Shown: positions 1 through 12,308 of the stretch, piece by piece | Layout: each line of letters opens with the position of its first letter | Position numbering within the stretch: the stretch's first letter is position 1 | Origin: Gigaspora rosea | Taxonomy: Eukaryota > Glomeromycota > Glomeromycetes > Diversisporales > Gigasporaceae | NCBI GenBank assembly: GCA_003550325.1 | Contig: QKWP01001202.1 | Location: 88,839-152,838, forward strand | Length of the DNA: 64,000 bases | Direction: 5' to 3' | Translations under genes and position numbers: made by a program | Notes under the pieces: generated by a model | What the model saw: only the letters and a program-made list of their open reading frames with translations | What the model was told of the DNA's origin: nothing | Database searches by the model: none

Positions 1-106
1 TCATCTTTGGTGGTATCGCAGCTTTATTTTTTTTTACTATTATTTTTTTCTTTTATTTTTTATCTCTCTGTATATTATTGCATTTTAGCCTCTCCCTTGA
101 GTTACT

Positions 107-151
107 GCCATTGGAGTTGCCACAATCGGAGTTGTCACTATTGGAGTTATT
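107..151 (+). repeat. 15-bp minisatellite, three degenerate copies
   Basis: Three near-copies of a 15-base word containing ATTGGAGTT follow one another. Read on the plus strand they would encode an Ile-Gly-Val-rich peptide, but no start codon or longer open frame supports a gene here. The flanking 1-480 is T-rich then A-rich low-complexity sequence. Confidence 0.45.
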
Positions 152-369
152 TCTAGAGTAGTCATTTCGATTTTTTTTTAAACCTTTCATTTTGGTACTA
201 TTACTTTGTTTTTTTCGATATTATTAGTTGCTGGGTTATTTTTAAAGTCAGTAGTTTTAGTAATTAGAAGTATTTTTTTTATTCGCATGTAAATTATTAA
301 ATTAAACTATTTGTATTATAAAATTTAATTAATAAAATAATTAAATAATTAAGTTATTTAATAAAATAC

Positions 370-437
370 AAAATTTAGTTAATAAAACTTATAAAATTTA
401 GTTAATAAAATAATAAAATTTAGTTAATAAAATAATG
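370..437. repeat. ~22-bp AT-rich tandem repeat, three copies
   Basis: A unit close to AAAATTTAGTTAATAAAA is repeated three times head to tail, spaced 22-23 bases. No gene is visible around it. Confidence 0.55.
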
Positions 438-484
438 CATATACGATATATGTTATTATGTATATATGTATTGACATATGCTAT

Positions 485-709
485 TATATGTTACCTGCAC
501 GTAAATATGCACGAGACAATGCACGAGAAAACACATAAAATTGCACGTAAGTACGTGCAGCGTTGCACGGAATCCGCGCCCTTTTACGTGCCATGAACTT
601 GCTTTCCCGTGCATTGTCCCGTGTATATTTACGTGCAGGTTTGTGTGGTCACGTACTCAAACTTTTCCGTGTATTTCAGTATTATTCCGTGCTGTAATTT
701 CTCATAGGG
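485..709. mobile_element. Truncated end of the CACG-rich Tc1/mariner-like MITE family
   Basis: The segment is packed with GCACG/CGTGC words and ends with TTTCTCATAGGG. In reverse complement this resembles the CCCTATAAGAAA terminus of the complete element at 7503-8704, followed by a similar ACGG-rich stretch. Only one terminus is recognisable, so this is scored as a fragment. Confidence 0.45.
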
Positions 710-2392
710 AATGTAACTACTAAGATGGGAGTGATTATACGTTTAACCAATTTAACTCTAATAGTTACGAGCGGATAGAACAATTTTAAATATAACAGTA
801 AGGATGGTTTCGTTAATTTTGGTATAATAATAACGTATCACATGATCACGATTGGTCAGCATAACGGTAAAAGACATAAATATTCGATTCAAATATTTTA
901 TACAAATAAAGGTCTTTTCAGCACCACACTGACCTACTTCCTTTATTACTGGTAAGTTATAATCGAAGGGAATCTCTAACTTTATTCAGAGGAAAAAATA
1001 ACGCTTAATATACATTTGGAGAATTATAATACATCGAAGCGTCAACACACTTAGGTGTTAACACGTATAGATATTAATACATATAAGCGTAGATTAAGTA
1101 TATGCGTTAACACATTCGAGTGTTATTTTAGAAATAAATTGCATAAGTATAAGCCTACCACATTAAGGTGATAATAGAAGGCATACGAAGATAATTGCTA
1201 CCCCTTACACATGAATGTGTTAATGTAAGGCTAATATTACTAAAAGGGGTAAATCATATTCGATAAATCAGGTAATGACAAGTTCCATGCGATTTTAATG
1301 TAAAGAAATAAATATTACCAAATCGGGAACGACAGGCTTTGAGTTGTAAATTCGAAACTCAAGCCACAGTCACAAATTAAGATTTGTGACAATACATTCT
1401 TATAATAATGAAAAATTAACTATCTAGGAATAATACGGTGACTAAATAAAGACAACGATCTATGACAATAGCGTTAGGGATAATTATAGGCGGTTATAAT
1501 ATATCAGATATATAGGTAAAAAAAAAAAAAAAAAACAAATATAGACTAATAAATAAAAATGTTTATAGTATAGAGTATAGTATAGAGTAGTATAGAAAAA
1601 TAAATAAGGAAATATAAAGAGATGGGTATAAAAGTAGTAAAACGGAAAGGTTCGTTCGGATGGTACACGGGACCATCACGTTAATTTTCGGCGTAAAAAA
1701 ATTTTTCTATTCACGTGATAACACCGGAAATCATAAAACAATGGCTTGATACAAATAATTTTTAGCCAATCACGTATTAGCATTTTTTTCTAGATTCTGA
1801 TTTCCCTAATATGTGCCGATATTAACCTGTATCACATTTCGGTTTAACCGATGCCACATAATATGAGTATCGCCAATCGCCAGGCCTGACCTGATTCGGT
1901 GTAATATAATAACGATAATAATTACGTACGTACGTAGATACTTGAGTGCAAAATTGAAAAAATTTAAATATATTTCTATTTTATTTCCCGAAGAAAATAT
2001 GTTATAAACTTTAATGATGCTTCAAATTTCAATGTTATCCAATCTAATAAGCCTTAATAGACAAGGCACAAACGAAGTGGCTTTTAATAAAGGACATACA
2101 ATTGCTATGCTTTTTAATTGAATTATATAATTAGAAAGTTTTCAAAATAGGAGACACCTACTACATAAGTTGACATGAAGAATGAGAGATCATTATTTTT
2201 AAAAATAATTATTCTATCTGATTGGTTTCTATATATAATAAGGTAAATAATCTTTTCATTGCAAAGACCAAAACTTAGTATGAAAATTTTAAATCAAAAA
2301 AAAAAAAAACGATTCGATAATTTTATTTTTTTTATTTATTATCCTTATTTATATTTTTAGCATCACTTTTACTATTTCCGTTATTTCCGTTG
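710..2392. other. Intergenic, no gene recognised
   Basis: AT-rich sequence without a convincing open frame. Small hairpins with a (A)CAC..TTAGGTGTTAAC type word occur at 1040-1130. An imperfect hairpin (CCTTACAC ... GTGTTAATGTAAGG) lies at about 1204-1232. A run of 18 A lies near 1518. Nothing else is supported. Confidence 0.5.
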
Positions 2393-3763
2393 TCAAACCA
2401 AATAAGTATTATTGATTAAAATTTTGTCTAATAAAAACTTTTCCCTTTGTTCTTTTTCCATAGTATAAATATACTTAAATTCATGTTTAGGTTCAATTCC
2501 GTTTAGAATTAATTCAATGTCATTAACCCAACGCGGATAGAAATGTAAGTGAATGATGTTAAGAGATGGTTTGCCATTTCTTTCAGGATCCCACTCTTCA
2601 TATTTCACTCTACCTATAATAAAAAGATAAAATAACAAAGCTAAATTTATAGTATTAAAATAAAAAATAAACCGTTTAAATTTATGCCACAATTTTTGAC
2701 TAAAAGTTTTTCCATCTTTATAGCCATCGTGGCCACCGCCGCAAATTATTATATCTAAAATTTCAGTAAGGTCATATGACTTTGAAAGAAGAATTAATCC
2801 AAACCAAATTATTCCTAAATACAACATCGATTTGCTCAACTTTTGTACTGTGTCCTTATCAATAAAAGTTTGACTAGAATCTTGCATAATAAATGATAAA
2901 AACAATGATATTATGAAAATGAAGAAAAAAATCAAAATAGAATATGAAATATCGACAAATCTTTCTCTTAATAAAATATTATTTCTTCGTTTCAACTTAT
3001 ATGTATAAAAAGTAATCGCTGTAACCATATTATTTGCCTCTCCTTTCTTCTTCTTATTAGTTTCCCCTCCTTTTTTCTCCTCATCAGTTTTCCCTCCTTT
3101 TTTCTCCTCATTAGTTTCCCCTCCTTTATTCTCCTCATTAGTTTCCCCTTCTATTTTCTCCTTATTAGTTTCCACTTCTATTTTAACCTCATTAGTATCC
3201 CCTCCTTTTTTCTTCTCACATTCATGATAAAAAGAACCTTCTTGCAAATTTTTAACAAATTGCTTAATAACAATATCATCGATATTTAGATACATGGGTT
3301 TGAAGTTATTCTTATCGATTACTGTTTCACTACTTGATTCATCATATTTCTCTTTAGTTCTGTTAATATATGCAGTAAAAAGAGCTACTAACGTACCAAT
3401 TCCACCTAACAATGATGATAACTGAGTTCCAACTTTCGCAATTATATTGTATGTTTCTGCAAGCGCGAATAATTGACCAAGAAAAATAGCAATCAATGAT
3501 AAAAAAATCTGTGCAGCGAACACGTTTTGACGAGATTTCATATTGTTTTTATATGCTTTATATTGCTCGTTTAATTTCACGATCATATATTTAATTACTT
3601 GACTTCTACCGATTTCACGTTGCTCAGCGTCATCATCTTTAGCTTCTTCTTTTTCAATAAACGCTTTTTCAGGATTCACGATAATATATTCAACTGCTTT
3701 ACGATTAAGGATATCTTTATCTTTATCATCCATTTTTGTTATATCTTTATCTTTATCATCCAT
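2393..3763 (-). CDS. Multi-pass membrane protein with a charged decapeptide repeat
   Basis: Single-exon open frame of 456 residues on the minus strand; I do not recognise the family. The N terminus is highly charged and starts with an imperfect 10-residue duplication (MDDKDKDITK, MDDKDKDILN), so Met1 or Met11 could be the start. Two hydrophobic segments follow at about residues 85-105 and 118-140. A lysine/glutamate/glycine-rich linker (about 195-245) contains five to six copies of a ~10-residue unit like GGETNEEKKG. Three more hydrophobic segments lie near 270-292, 310-330 and 365-390. The last ~60 residues are soluble. The pattern suggests five helices and a large charged loop. Function is unknown; it may be a lineage-specific membrane protein. 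The gene stands alone, with AT-rich flanks on both sides. Confidence 0.7.
   Translation of the reverse strand: MDDKDKDITKMDDKDKDILNRKAVEYIIVNPEKAFIEKEEAKDDDAEQREIGRSQVIKYMIVKLNEQYKAYKNNMKSRQNVFAAQIFLSLIAIFLGQLFALAETYNIIAKVGTQLSSLLGGIGTLVALFTAYINRTKEKYDESSSETVIDKNNFKPMYLNIDDIVIKQFVKNLQEGSFYHECEKKKGGDTNEVKIEVETNKEKIEGETNEENKGGETNEEKKGGKTDEEKKGGETNKKKKGEANNMVTAITFYTYKLKRRNNILLRERFVDISYSILIFFFIFIISLFLSFIMQDSSQTFIDKDTVQKLSKSMLYLGIIWFGLILLSKSYDLTEILDIIICGGGHDGYKDGKTFSQKLWHKFKRFIFYFNTINLALLFYLFIIGRVKYEEWDPERNGKPSLNIIHLHFYPRWVNDIELILNGIEPKHEFKYIYTMEKEQREKFLLDKILINNTYLV
3048..3205 (-). repeat. ~30-bp coding minisatellite inside the 456-aa membrane protein gene
   Basis: Five to six imperfect 30-base units, on the plus strand resembling CCTCCTTTTTTCTCCTCATT, encode a charged decapeptide repeat. 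Units differ by single codons. All keep the reading frame, so copy-number change would lengthen or shorten the loop without breaking the protein. Confidence 0.65.
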
Positions 3764-5636
3764 TTTTGTTAAAAAAAATAATCGATTATTTTCGAATCAT
3801 ATATAAATGTTAATTGATATAGATAACTATTTACTCCAGTAGAAATAATTGTGGAAACTTTTGCTGAAAATTTGGTCTCTTTATATAATTGTAATTAAAT
3901 GTTAAATACAGATTATTTGAAACTTGCTATTTCTAGGTAATATATCGAGTAAACGATCTGGAAAATCATAGTAAATACTTACTGCAGTATTGTACGTATG
4001 TATGTTGCAAGAAATCAAAAAATAACAATCACAAAAGTATAATATGTAAGTGACATATCGAAATCAAATAATTCCTGAATTATCAACTTCAATAAATTAT
4101 TGATAACGCATGAAAACAATATAGATACACATCCTACATATTAGTTAATTAGGGTTTTATTGGCGTTTTCCTAAATTGACTTTATGAAGTACATTATTGG
4201 ATTGTTTGATTAAGCTAACCAATCAGTTTTTTTTTTTATCGAATTTTAGATTTCTGAAATATTCACATTAGAATAAAAAAGCTATTCATAATCGTGGTTT
4301 AAATTTCAGCGTACGGCATATTGGAGATAAGCTAAATTTGTTATTATTAATAATGATTTATTTAAGTTTCAGCGTACAGAATAACTATCTATTAAGTTCA
4401 GCGTACAGCATGTTATACAGTACCATACAACATAACGACGTATTAAATTCTAGCACACAATGTGACTATTAAGTACCAACGTACAGCATAACTATTAAAT
4501 TCGATAACGGAATATTTCCGGATCAATGTGATTGATAATTTTATTATCAATGTGTCATTAGTTTATACATAACTAAATAAAGAGACTGAGGTTTTTAGAT
4601 TTCCTAGATGTACAGTAGAAAATCTAAAATCTTATACCATATTTTCACGAAATAAAGGGCATAGTTGTTATTTAGAAAATCGTGTCTCCTAAAAATAGTC
4701 ATATGGTTTCCAAATAACGACATACCAAAATGACGCATCGCACATTAGGATTCAATACAGTAGATAATTTGATATATCAGTTCAGTCAGGTTTAAGAAAA
4801 ATTATTTATTTGCCACAAAATAACGCCCATGTGCCCAAATAACACCCATATAATCAAAATAACACCCATGTGCGTATTCCAAATAACACCACATAATCAA
4901 ATATCGCGCAAGTGGGCGTTATTTCACGAAATACGGTACTATTTCAAGAAGACGTGAGAACAATTTCCATATGCCATGTGGAGAATTAATAGTTTAGAAA
5001 TTTCCAATGCATAATGATCGGATGAAAAATGGTAATAATCTCTATTTATAGAAGAAATGTATAAACTAGTAATACATTATAAAAAATATTTCCTAAATTA
5101 TAACCTTCAATAAAATGCAGAAATTACAATTAAATTGTTACATGCATACAATAAACTACCAGAATGGTCTATTTATTAATAATGAAAAGAAAGTCGCATA
5201 ATGCAAGGGGATTTGCTGTCCTACAACTTCACCTTATTGTCCGTATATGAATGATTATAGAAAATTAAGGTTATGCTTAATTAAGTTGGGATTGTCGAAG
5301 GATATTGTGACAATTATTTGGGATGTGTAGATGCTCATAGAGTATAATTGAAAGAAATTAAATTCGAAAAACGTAACAGAATTTCGGTATTGTACAGTAC
5401 CCAAGAATTTAACAATATACTTTATCACCGTATTTTTTCCTTACTTTGTCCCTATGGTTTATGATTGATAACGATAAGGATGAAATTTTGATTTGTATAC
5501 TGCATCAAAAAGATAGTTACACGACATTTGGATAGAACCGGTATAAGAAGAACAATCTTACATTATTCTCAAGTGCCTCCCTCAATGATTAATAAATTAC
5601 CTGATTTGGCTAAAAAAACAACAATCGTGCGAAGTG
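3764..5636. other. Intergenic with degenerate GTACAGCATAAC repeats
   Basis: No convincing gene. At 4306-4500 the word CAGCGTACRGCATA recurs four or five times at irregular spacing, often followed by ACTATTAAATTC. This is a decayed tandem repeat. At about 4815-4945 there is a run of AATAACRCCCATGTG words ending in GAAATACGGTAC, related to the TACCGTA elements described at 27713. Confidence 0.45.
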
Positions 5637-5813
5637 ATGCGTAGAAAATTATTAATCGAAATGAGTAGCATACAATCCTCGCCCCAGGTAAGACCAAAGC
5701 ATGTGATAATCAAAATATGTGCTGAAAAGGTTACGGCGTGGGAAGATCAAGGACAAATAAAGGTTATTCAATGGCAAATGCATGGAATAAAGAACCAAAT
5801 AATAGAAGAATGA
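5637..5813 (+). CDS. Small open frame, 58 residues, possibly a gene remnant
   Basis: An ATG-initiated frame of 58 codons whose translation has a protein-like composition (rich in Lys, Ile, Gln, with two Trp). It overlaps a longer frame (5738-5968) on the same strand in another phase. The sequence upstream (5180-5630) reads as short coding-like pieces with stops, which would fit a decayed gene. I recognise no family. It could equally be chance. Confidence 0.18.
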   Translation: MRRKLLIEMSSIQSSPQVRPKHVIIKICAEKVTAWEDQGQIKVIQWQMHGIKNQIIEE

Positions 5814-5968
5814 AAATAGTAAGTATTAGATCATATACGGTTAAGCCACTTCCACCAGCGTTTGAACAGAAAAATTCGCGCGACCCACCCAAATATTCCA
5901 ATATGAAAGCATATTATTCCATTATTTCTTCTACAATGCTTTTCGCAGGATGTCGTTGTCCAACTTAG

Positions 5969-7502
5969 TCATTTACTCTCTTCTCTATCTTAATTTGCTA
6001 ATTTTTCAAAAACATCATATCCGACCTAAATTATTTGTCAGCACGCTTATACATGATGTAGAAATTAGATAAAAGTATTTAGGCACCGATTTTTTAGTAG
6101 AAATAAGTCGCAATCCGAAACAAAAACCGAAATCAAAATGTGTATCATTAATTGCTGTGATTTTGTCTTATAAATTTCAATATCGATATTTACAGTATAT
6201 TAGTGTAGTTATGTTATTTATACTGATAATTATTAATTATGCAATCGATATAATACATATATTTGAACTCATAAAAAATCGATTTATATATTTCTATTTA
6301 TTATTATGAAATACATTTACTTATTTAATAATACTCAAATTTTCGACTTCCCTTACCATATTCCTATAAATAAATCTTTTGTATTTATTTGTGATAGAAA
6401 GTAAACGTGAACTTTTTTTCTTTTTTTTGATATAACTCTCATACTTCTTTCGGTGGTCGTCCAGCTGTATACAGGGGTTTGCAAAAAAAAAAATTGGAAT
6501 TTTTCATCATATGATTGGATCGTCATAACATTTCTTAATTTAGGGAACGTTTAAAGCCATATGTTTTTGACAATTTAATTAAAGTTAGGATAAGGGTTAG
6601 TTTTGGGGTTAGGATTAGAAATGATCTTATAGGTAAAATCACATCCCGACATTTTTTATTAGTGAATCAATGTAGTTTTAGACAGGTTTAGACAATTAGT
6701 TTTGTTTTTCGCTTTTTTTCTTCTTTTTTTCTTCGTCGGGCTGATCCGTGTTGATCAAAACAAACAAGTTGATTGGCCATGTATCAGTGATTGCACAACG
6801 CTTTAAACGATCCCTTAATTTAATCTAAACTGGATTATGCAAATATATGTAATAAAAGTGAACTCCGGTACTACGAATCTGCTCTTACTTTGGATATTTT
6901 ATTAAAAAAAAATTTCCCATGACCAATGACTAATATATTCCCTACTAATAAAAAAAAATGATTGCGAAATCAGTAAATCATATTATAATTTCAAGACAAG
7001 AGAGTTGCATTCGACACAAAAATTACAATATTTCGATGTTAACAATGCACTACAATATAAAAAAATTTTAAAAAAAAGGAACTGTAAAAACGGAAGGTGA
7101 AAGTGGGTGGGTAAAAAATAATTGCTCTAATAATACCCAGAGCCATAATTTAGCATATTGGCCAATTTCATCAATTCCTCCTAAAATACAATAACAATAA
7201 TCAAACTTTTACAAAAAGTAATTACGCCTATTTTTCAAGTATCTAACAAAATATTAGACATAAAAAAAGCTTACCAATAGTCACTCCGTTACTAGTTCGA
7301 TTTGATTTTTGTTATCCTTTGGTTTAAACTAAAAACCACTTAAATTAATGTATTCTTCATTAATGAATCCGAATAAAAATTTATACAAGACACTAGGATA
7401 GGGAATGTAGATGATCGTTACACTAAAAAAATTTGCATAATACGCTTTATATAAAGTGAATGCGGGTTAAAGCTCTAAGATAAGCTTAAATTGGGTTAGT
7501 AT
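5969..7502. other. Intergenic, no gene recognised
   Basis: AT-rich sequence with several homopolymer runs (6410-6430, 6483-6495, 6905-6960). A short interstitial GGTTAG-type stretch at 6590-6620 (AGGGTTAG, GGGGTTAGG) recalls telomere-like repeats seen elsewhere in the window. No gene or complete element identified. Confidence 0.4.
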
Positions 7503-8704
7503 CCCTATAAGAAATGTGGTTCGGGGTATGGCACGGGAAAACAGTGTATATGCACGGGATAGTACGGATCGTGTGGCACGCATATGCACGTTTTACGGAA
7601 TGGCACGGTTAAAATGACACGGAAACTACGGTAATGGGTGGCACGGTTAAAATGACACGGAAACTACGGTAATGGGTGGCACGGTTAAAATGACACGGAA
7701 ACTACGGTAATGGGTGGCACGTTATATCACGTCACACGGAATTGCACGCATCATATGCACGTTGTCAGGGGCACGGAAATATTATTTTGATTTAAAGCAA
7801 AAATTTCGGTCGATTTTTGTAAAAATTTTGATTTATTTCGATTTTACCAGCATTGAGAAAAAAATAATGATAATCCCGGCTGAAATTAAAATGGTGAAAA
7901 TTATAAGCCAATCATTTTATATCACATGATACAAATTTTATAGCAAAAATTTCGATTTTATATAATGAAAATTTGATTTCGAAATATTTCCGTGTCCCTG
8001 CACGTTGTACGTGATGGCACGTGTTAAAAGTGACACGTGTTAGCTCGTGTCTCGGAGTACAATAAGAGCGAAGGATCACAACCGATTTTTTTTTTTAAAA
8101 ATTGCAATATCTCAAAAACTCGCAAGTAAACCTCTCTGGATTCTTAAGGAAAAAGATGCCTTGCGAGATTTTACAATTTGCAGCTGTTTTAGTTTCCAGA
8201 TATGTACTACTACAACTATTATCAGGTCTTCTTCTAATAATATTTCTATTGGAAAGTGGACCATAAATTTATGTTTACTACCCGGTCCATCACGTGCCAT
8301 CAGCTCCGTGCAAATTGGCTTCTACAAAAGGCACGATCAACACGGTCCGCCGATTCACGTGCCAACTCGAACCATGCACGTGCAAACCAGGATTATGCGA
8401 TGCGATGAGGTAAATTATGCGATTTGACTGAAAAAAAATTGGCTCGACCTTGCTCGTATTTTCAGTTCGTTCATTCTTTTCGGAATTCTTTCCCGTCGTA
8501 TCTCAAAAATCGTATCTACCAATCATATTTGAGCCACGTGCCCTGAATGCTTTTTTTCGCTTAATTATGCGAAGCGAAAAAATGGTCAATTATGCGCATA
8601 GCATAACATCGCATAATTCTGGACACCCTACCATAGCACGTGCCACTTGACCACTGCCTAAACACTGTTTTTCCGTGCAATCCCGGACCATTTTTCTTAT
8701 AGGG
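7503..8704. mobile_element. Non-autonomous Tc1/mariner-like element, 1.2 kb
   Basis: Inverted termini: the left end begins CCCTATAAGAAATGTGG and the right end, reverse complemented, begins CCCTATAAGAAAAATGG. Similarity continues for about 50 bases, including a shared GGAAAACAGTGT-like stretch. Both ends are flanked by TAT (7500-7502 and 8705-8707), consistent with the TA duplication of the Tc1/mariner superfamily. The interior has no transposase but is strikingly rich in GCACG/CACGTG words and carries a 38-bp tandem repeat. The open frames inside (8047-8427, 8450-8650) have no recognisable domain and are probably fortuitous. Confidence 0.65.
7602..7715. repeat. 38-bp tandem repeat, three identical copies
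   Basis: Three exact copies of a 38-base unit starting GGCACGGTTAAAATGACACG, at 7602, 7640 and 7678, followed by the first few bases of a fourth. It lies near the left end of the 7503-8704 element. Confidence 0.9.
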
Positions 8705-10159
8705 TATGATTAATGCCCGAATGCTGTCAAGCCATTAACAATTAAACAATGAACATATTAGCCTTTTTTTTTTTTAGATATATGATCAATGCGTTTCGAA
8801 TTTTTAAATTAAAAAAAAAAAACAATAAATTTTTGGTGCAGTAGATGCCACGCAATGAGCGTCTTGTGTTTTCAATTTTGATGACAAAACTTGCAAATTT
8901 GTATAAAATAATGATAATAAAATATTTATAAATAGAATTATTTAAATAAAATCTAATTTTTTATTTTAGTTGCATCTCTTTACATCAATCGGGGATATAT
9001 CAATTATACTTTTTTACTTTCAGCACTTATGACATTAATTTTGATATTAGGCATTAATTTGACTTTAAGCATTAACCATTAGCTGCAACATAAAATTCTG
9101 GTAGAAACTATGCCGAAATAATTTCTAAGGCATGTATAAGCATGTTCCAAATAAACATATGTAACGTGAGTGCTTTTCAACCAATATTACCGAATAATTT
9201 TCAAAATTTTTTTTTGGAGTCGTCTAAGGCTACGATTAATCACATGACATATTTTGTCTCTTAATGATCGCGAATTACTAAATTTATTAATGATAATCGC
9301 TAATTCTAATTTCACACTTGTGAAACTGTGGAATTACGTCAATTTACAATTGCTCATTGTAGAATTACTAAATTTATTAATGATAATCAATTCTGCAATT
9401 TTGGGGTTGATTCTACCACTAGTGGCAAAAGCAAAACCGGTCTAACCAAACCACCAAACCAACATAATCTAGACAACCGTGTCATATGAGGCATGTTATA
9501 TTTGGCAAGTGGATAAGTCAAGGCTTCGGTCATTGATACTTCAGAGCAATGTTGAAAATTTTATGTTCTCAGGTTCTTATATTCTCATGAGAACATTACT
9601 TTTAATTTAAAAACATTTACAAAATTTAAAATATTTCCATATTTAATTGTTAGTTAGTTGAAATAGAAAACAATTTAGTTGTTTTTGAATTACAGAAAAA
9701 TTTTGGATAATATAATTTATTGGTTTATCTATTCCAATTTTATAAAGTTTTTTTTTTAGTTTGTTAAATTAAGTTTTTTACCTTTATAATCTGTAGATTT
9801 ATTTTTTTATAAATATTTTTTATAAAAATTGTATTTATTTTTATATTTATTTTATATTTTAGTTAAATAAATTAAATTTTATTATTTTATCATTAATGAT
9901 TTTTAAATACATTAATTAAAAATAAAACAATTAAAAGAAGTATGGCTCATGGTCATTTTGGTTTGGCTTGACAGAGTTGACAAAGTCCTCTAGTTTACTA
10001 GTAAACTAGTATAACAGGTCGCATCTGGGTGGGTAGCCAGATGATGCTGGGCTTTAATTAAGATAGGACATTGTAGGGAATTTCTTTATAATATAATCTT
10101 GAATATTGAGCACAACAAGACTATTTAAAAATAAAAATAAAAAAATTAAAAGAAGTATA
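8705..10159. other. Intergenic, no gene recognised
   Basis: AT-rich. A near-duplicate of about 30 bases containing GAATTACTAAATTTATTAAT occurs at 9272 and 9362. A perfect 20-base palindrome CTAGTTTACTAGTAAACTAG lies near 9991-10010. GTTCTCA/TGAGAAC words at 9570-9600 resemble those at 50130 and 51780. No gene. Confidence 0.4.
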
Positions 10160-10285
10160 AAAGTATATGTGTGAGAAAGAGAATGAAAAAAAGAAATAAA
10201 TATAAAAAAGAGAAAGTGAAAGTGAGAAAGAGAAAAAAAGAGAGTAAGAGAAAGAAAAAGAGAAAGAGTAAGAAAAAGAGTGTGT
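10160..10285. repeat. Purine-rich (GAAA/GAGA) microsatellite
   Basis: About 125 bases almost entirely of A and G on the plus strand, mainly GAGAAAGA words. Simple-sequence repeat. Confidence 0.7.
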
Positions 10286-11694
10286 ATTGTGTAAATTTCT
10301 TCTATTTAAGAATATAAAAAAATTTTTGGAAACATTAAATTAAATAAAAATAATTTTATGAGAATATAAATTTCAAAACCGATTTCCAATACTGCTTTGA
10401 AGAAGTAACCACATATTACAAACCACTACAGTACTCAAAAAATATCAGAATACTAGAAACAATGTCTATAGCAGTGGCTGAAGTTCAACTTTTAAATTAG
10501 TTGTGAACCTGCTACCAAATAAAAAATGTTTGCAAATTAAAATTTATAAAAATTTATAAAAATTTAGTTGTGCATATAAGCATTTTATTAAAATTTATAG
10601 ATAAAATTTGTAGATTTATATGTATAATCTGTATATACAAATCAGATTTGGTTGCAGAAATTTAAAATTTCACTGCAGTCTACAAACTTTGCAACCCAAT
10701 TTCAAACACTAATCTATAAGTAATCTATAGCAATCTTAGTAAATAAAAAATAGCCAAATAGTCACCCCCAATTGGTGTACCTGAATTAGTAAAAAAGAAT
10801 CATTTATTTGCTAGTGATTAGTAGTAAATGATCTAAGTAACAATAATTAAGTTGCTTATAACAAGCAGTTGTAACAGAAAAGTATAGAGTTCAAATTTCA
10901 CTAGAAATAATTTTTAGAAATTTTGTTTTTGTATTATGAACTTGGTATTGAATCACCCAGATTATAGATCTGCAACTAGATTATACCAACTTGTATTGGG
11001 AGCTTAGTCAGTAATCTGGACTCTGAGCCCAAATCTGTAGATTTGTATTCTAGGTTATATTAACTTATATTGGAAGCTTTGGCTATATCAAAGCAAATAG
11101 ATCCTAAGAGGCATGATAATGTATAATAAGAAAACCAGAGGGTGAATAAATTCTGGGGGTGCAATATATAATAATAGAAACCATACTTGGCAAGACCCGA
11201 ACAAAGAGGTAGCTAGTTTTAATAGTATTTAAACAGGAATCAGATAGAAACTAACTGGAAGCAGACTGACCAAAAGCAGACTAATCAGATGCAAACATAC
11301 AACAAAAGGGCTTATAGTGGGTCCAAATTAATTATGTATTTCAGAAGCATATACCAAGAGAATGGAGACTATAAGTATACAAAGCCTGGCTAACTGATCC
11401 TTTCGGGTCCTTGAATTGGAAGTAAAAATGCAACAGAAAAAAGAAAGTGAATAGAGGTAAGGAGGTAAGTAATGTGACTGGAGAAGGAAACTGAAAAAAA
11501 ATAGAAAAGTACTAGAGTTGGTAAACTTAGCAAAAGCATGCATAATGCTATAGTTATCTGGCAAACTCTTATAATTATAAAAATATTTCTTTTTTGTTAT
11601 TTTTTTATGTGTTATGATGTAATCATGTTTATTCAAATTAAAACTCAGTTAGCCAATCACGACTTGAGAATTATAATCATAGTTGCCAGATAAC
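10286..11694. other. Intergenic, no gene recognised
   Basis: AT-rich. Two partial copies of a sentence containing AGATCTGCA/ATCTGTAGATTTGTA and ATATTGG-AGCTT occur near 10960-11080. The open frame at 11328-11636 (minus, 102 aa) has no domain and low-complexity composition and is not called a gene. Confidence 0.35.
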
Positions 11695-11702
11695 ATTAAT
11701 AT

Positions 11703-11995
11703 AGGACCTCAGACATCTAGTATAGAGGTCATACTTGTTTTTTTTTAGCAAAACCCTCTAAAATTTGAAAAGCAAAAAAAAGCTTTTGCCAATTATCTTG
11801 GCATCCAGTGGACCAATTTGAGCAAAATTTTTTTTAAAATGAAGCTTTCAGTAAGGCGCATCTAAAAAAAAAGGTCATTCAATTCTATTACTAGATCAAA
11901 GTTATTTAACCAAATATATTTTGTCGTTTTTAGCAAATTGGACCAAAATTGGCCAAAATCTAGTTATGACCTATATGAAAGATGTCTGGGGTCCT
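11703..11995. mobile_element. MITE with AGGACC termini and a perfect 8-bp target duplication (copy A)
   Basis: Inverted ends AGGACCTCAGACATCTAG and (reverse complement) AGGACCCCAGACATCTTT, continuing to a shared AGGTCATA. The element is 293 bp. The flanks ATTAATAT (11695-11702 and 11996-12003) are identical, giving an 8-bp duplication as expected for hAT-type transposition. No coding capacity. Confidence 0.8.
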
Positions 11996-11999
11996 ATTA

Positions 12000-12150
12000 A
12001 TATTGAATCATGCATTGATAAATATTACAAAATTAGTTCAAATAGTCAAATGATTGGCTGACACGTACCACAAAGCAGTACATGTCAGCCAATCATTTGC
12101 CTGTTTGGACAGATTTTGCAATATTAATCGATGCATGATCAATATTATAT
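12000..12150. repeat. Fold-back (palindromic) element, ~150 bp
   Basis: The left half (AATCATGCATTGAT ... CAAATGATTGGCTGACA) is mirrored by the right half (TGTCAGCCAATCATTTG ... ATCGATGCATGATCAAT) around a short loop near 12072. It would form a long imperfect hairpin. It lies immediately after the copy A MITE. Confidence 0.7.
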
Positions 12151-12308
12151 ACATACTAAAAGAAAGATAGTAGCTTAAGATACGGGCTATGTTATGACAT
12201 TATCCAAAAAGATGGCTTGAAATACAAACCTGCTAGTGGCAGTATTACAGGTACTACTAAAGGACAATGAATATGTAAAACAAACCAGATTAAGTATATG
12301 AGTAGGAC

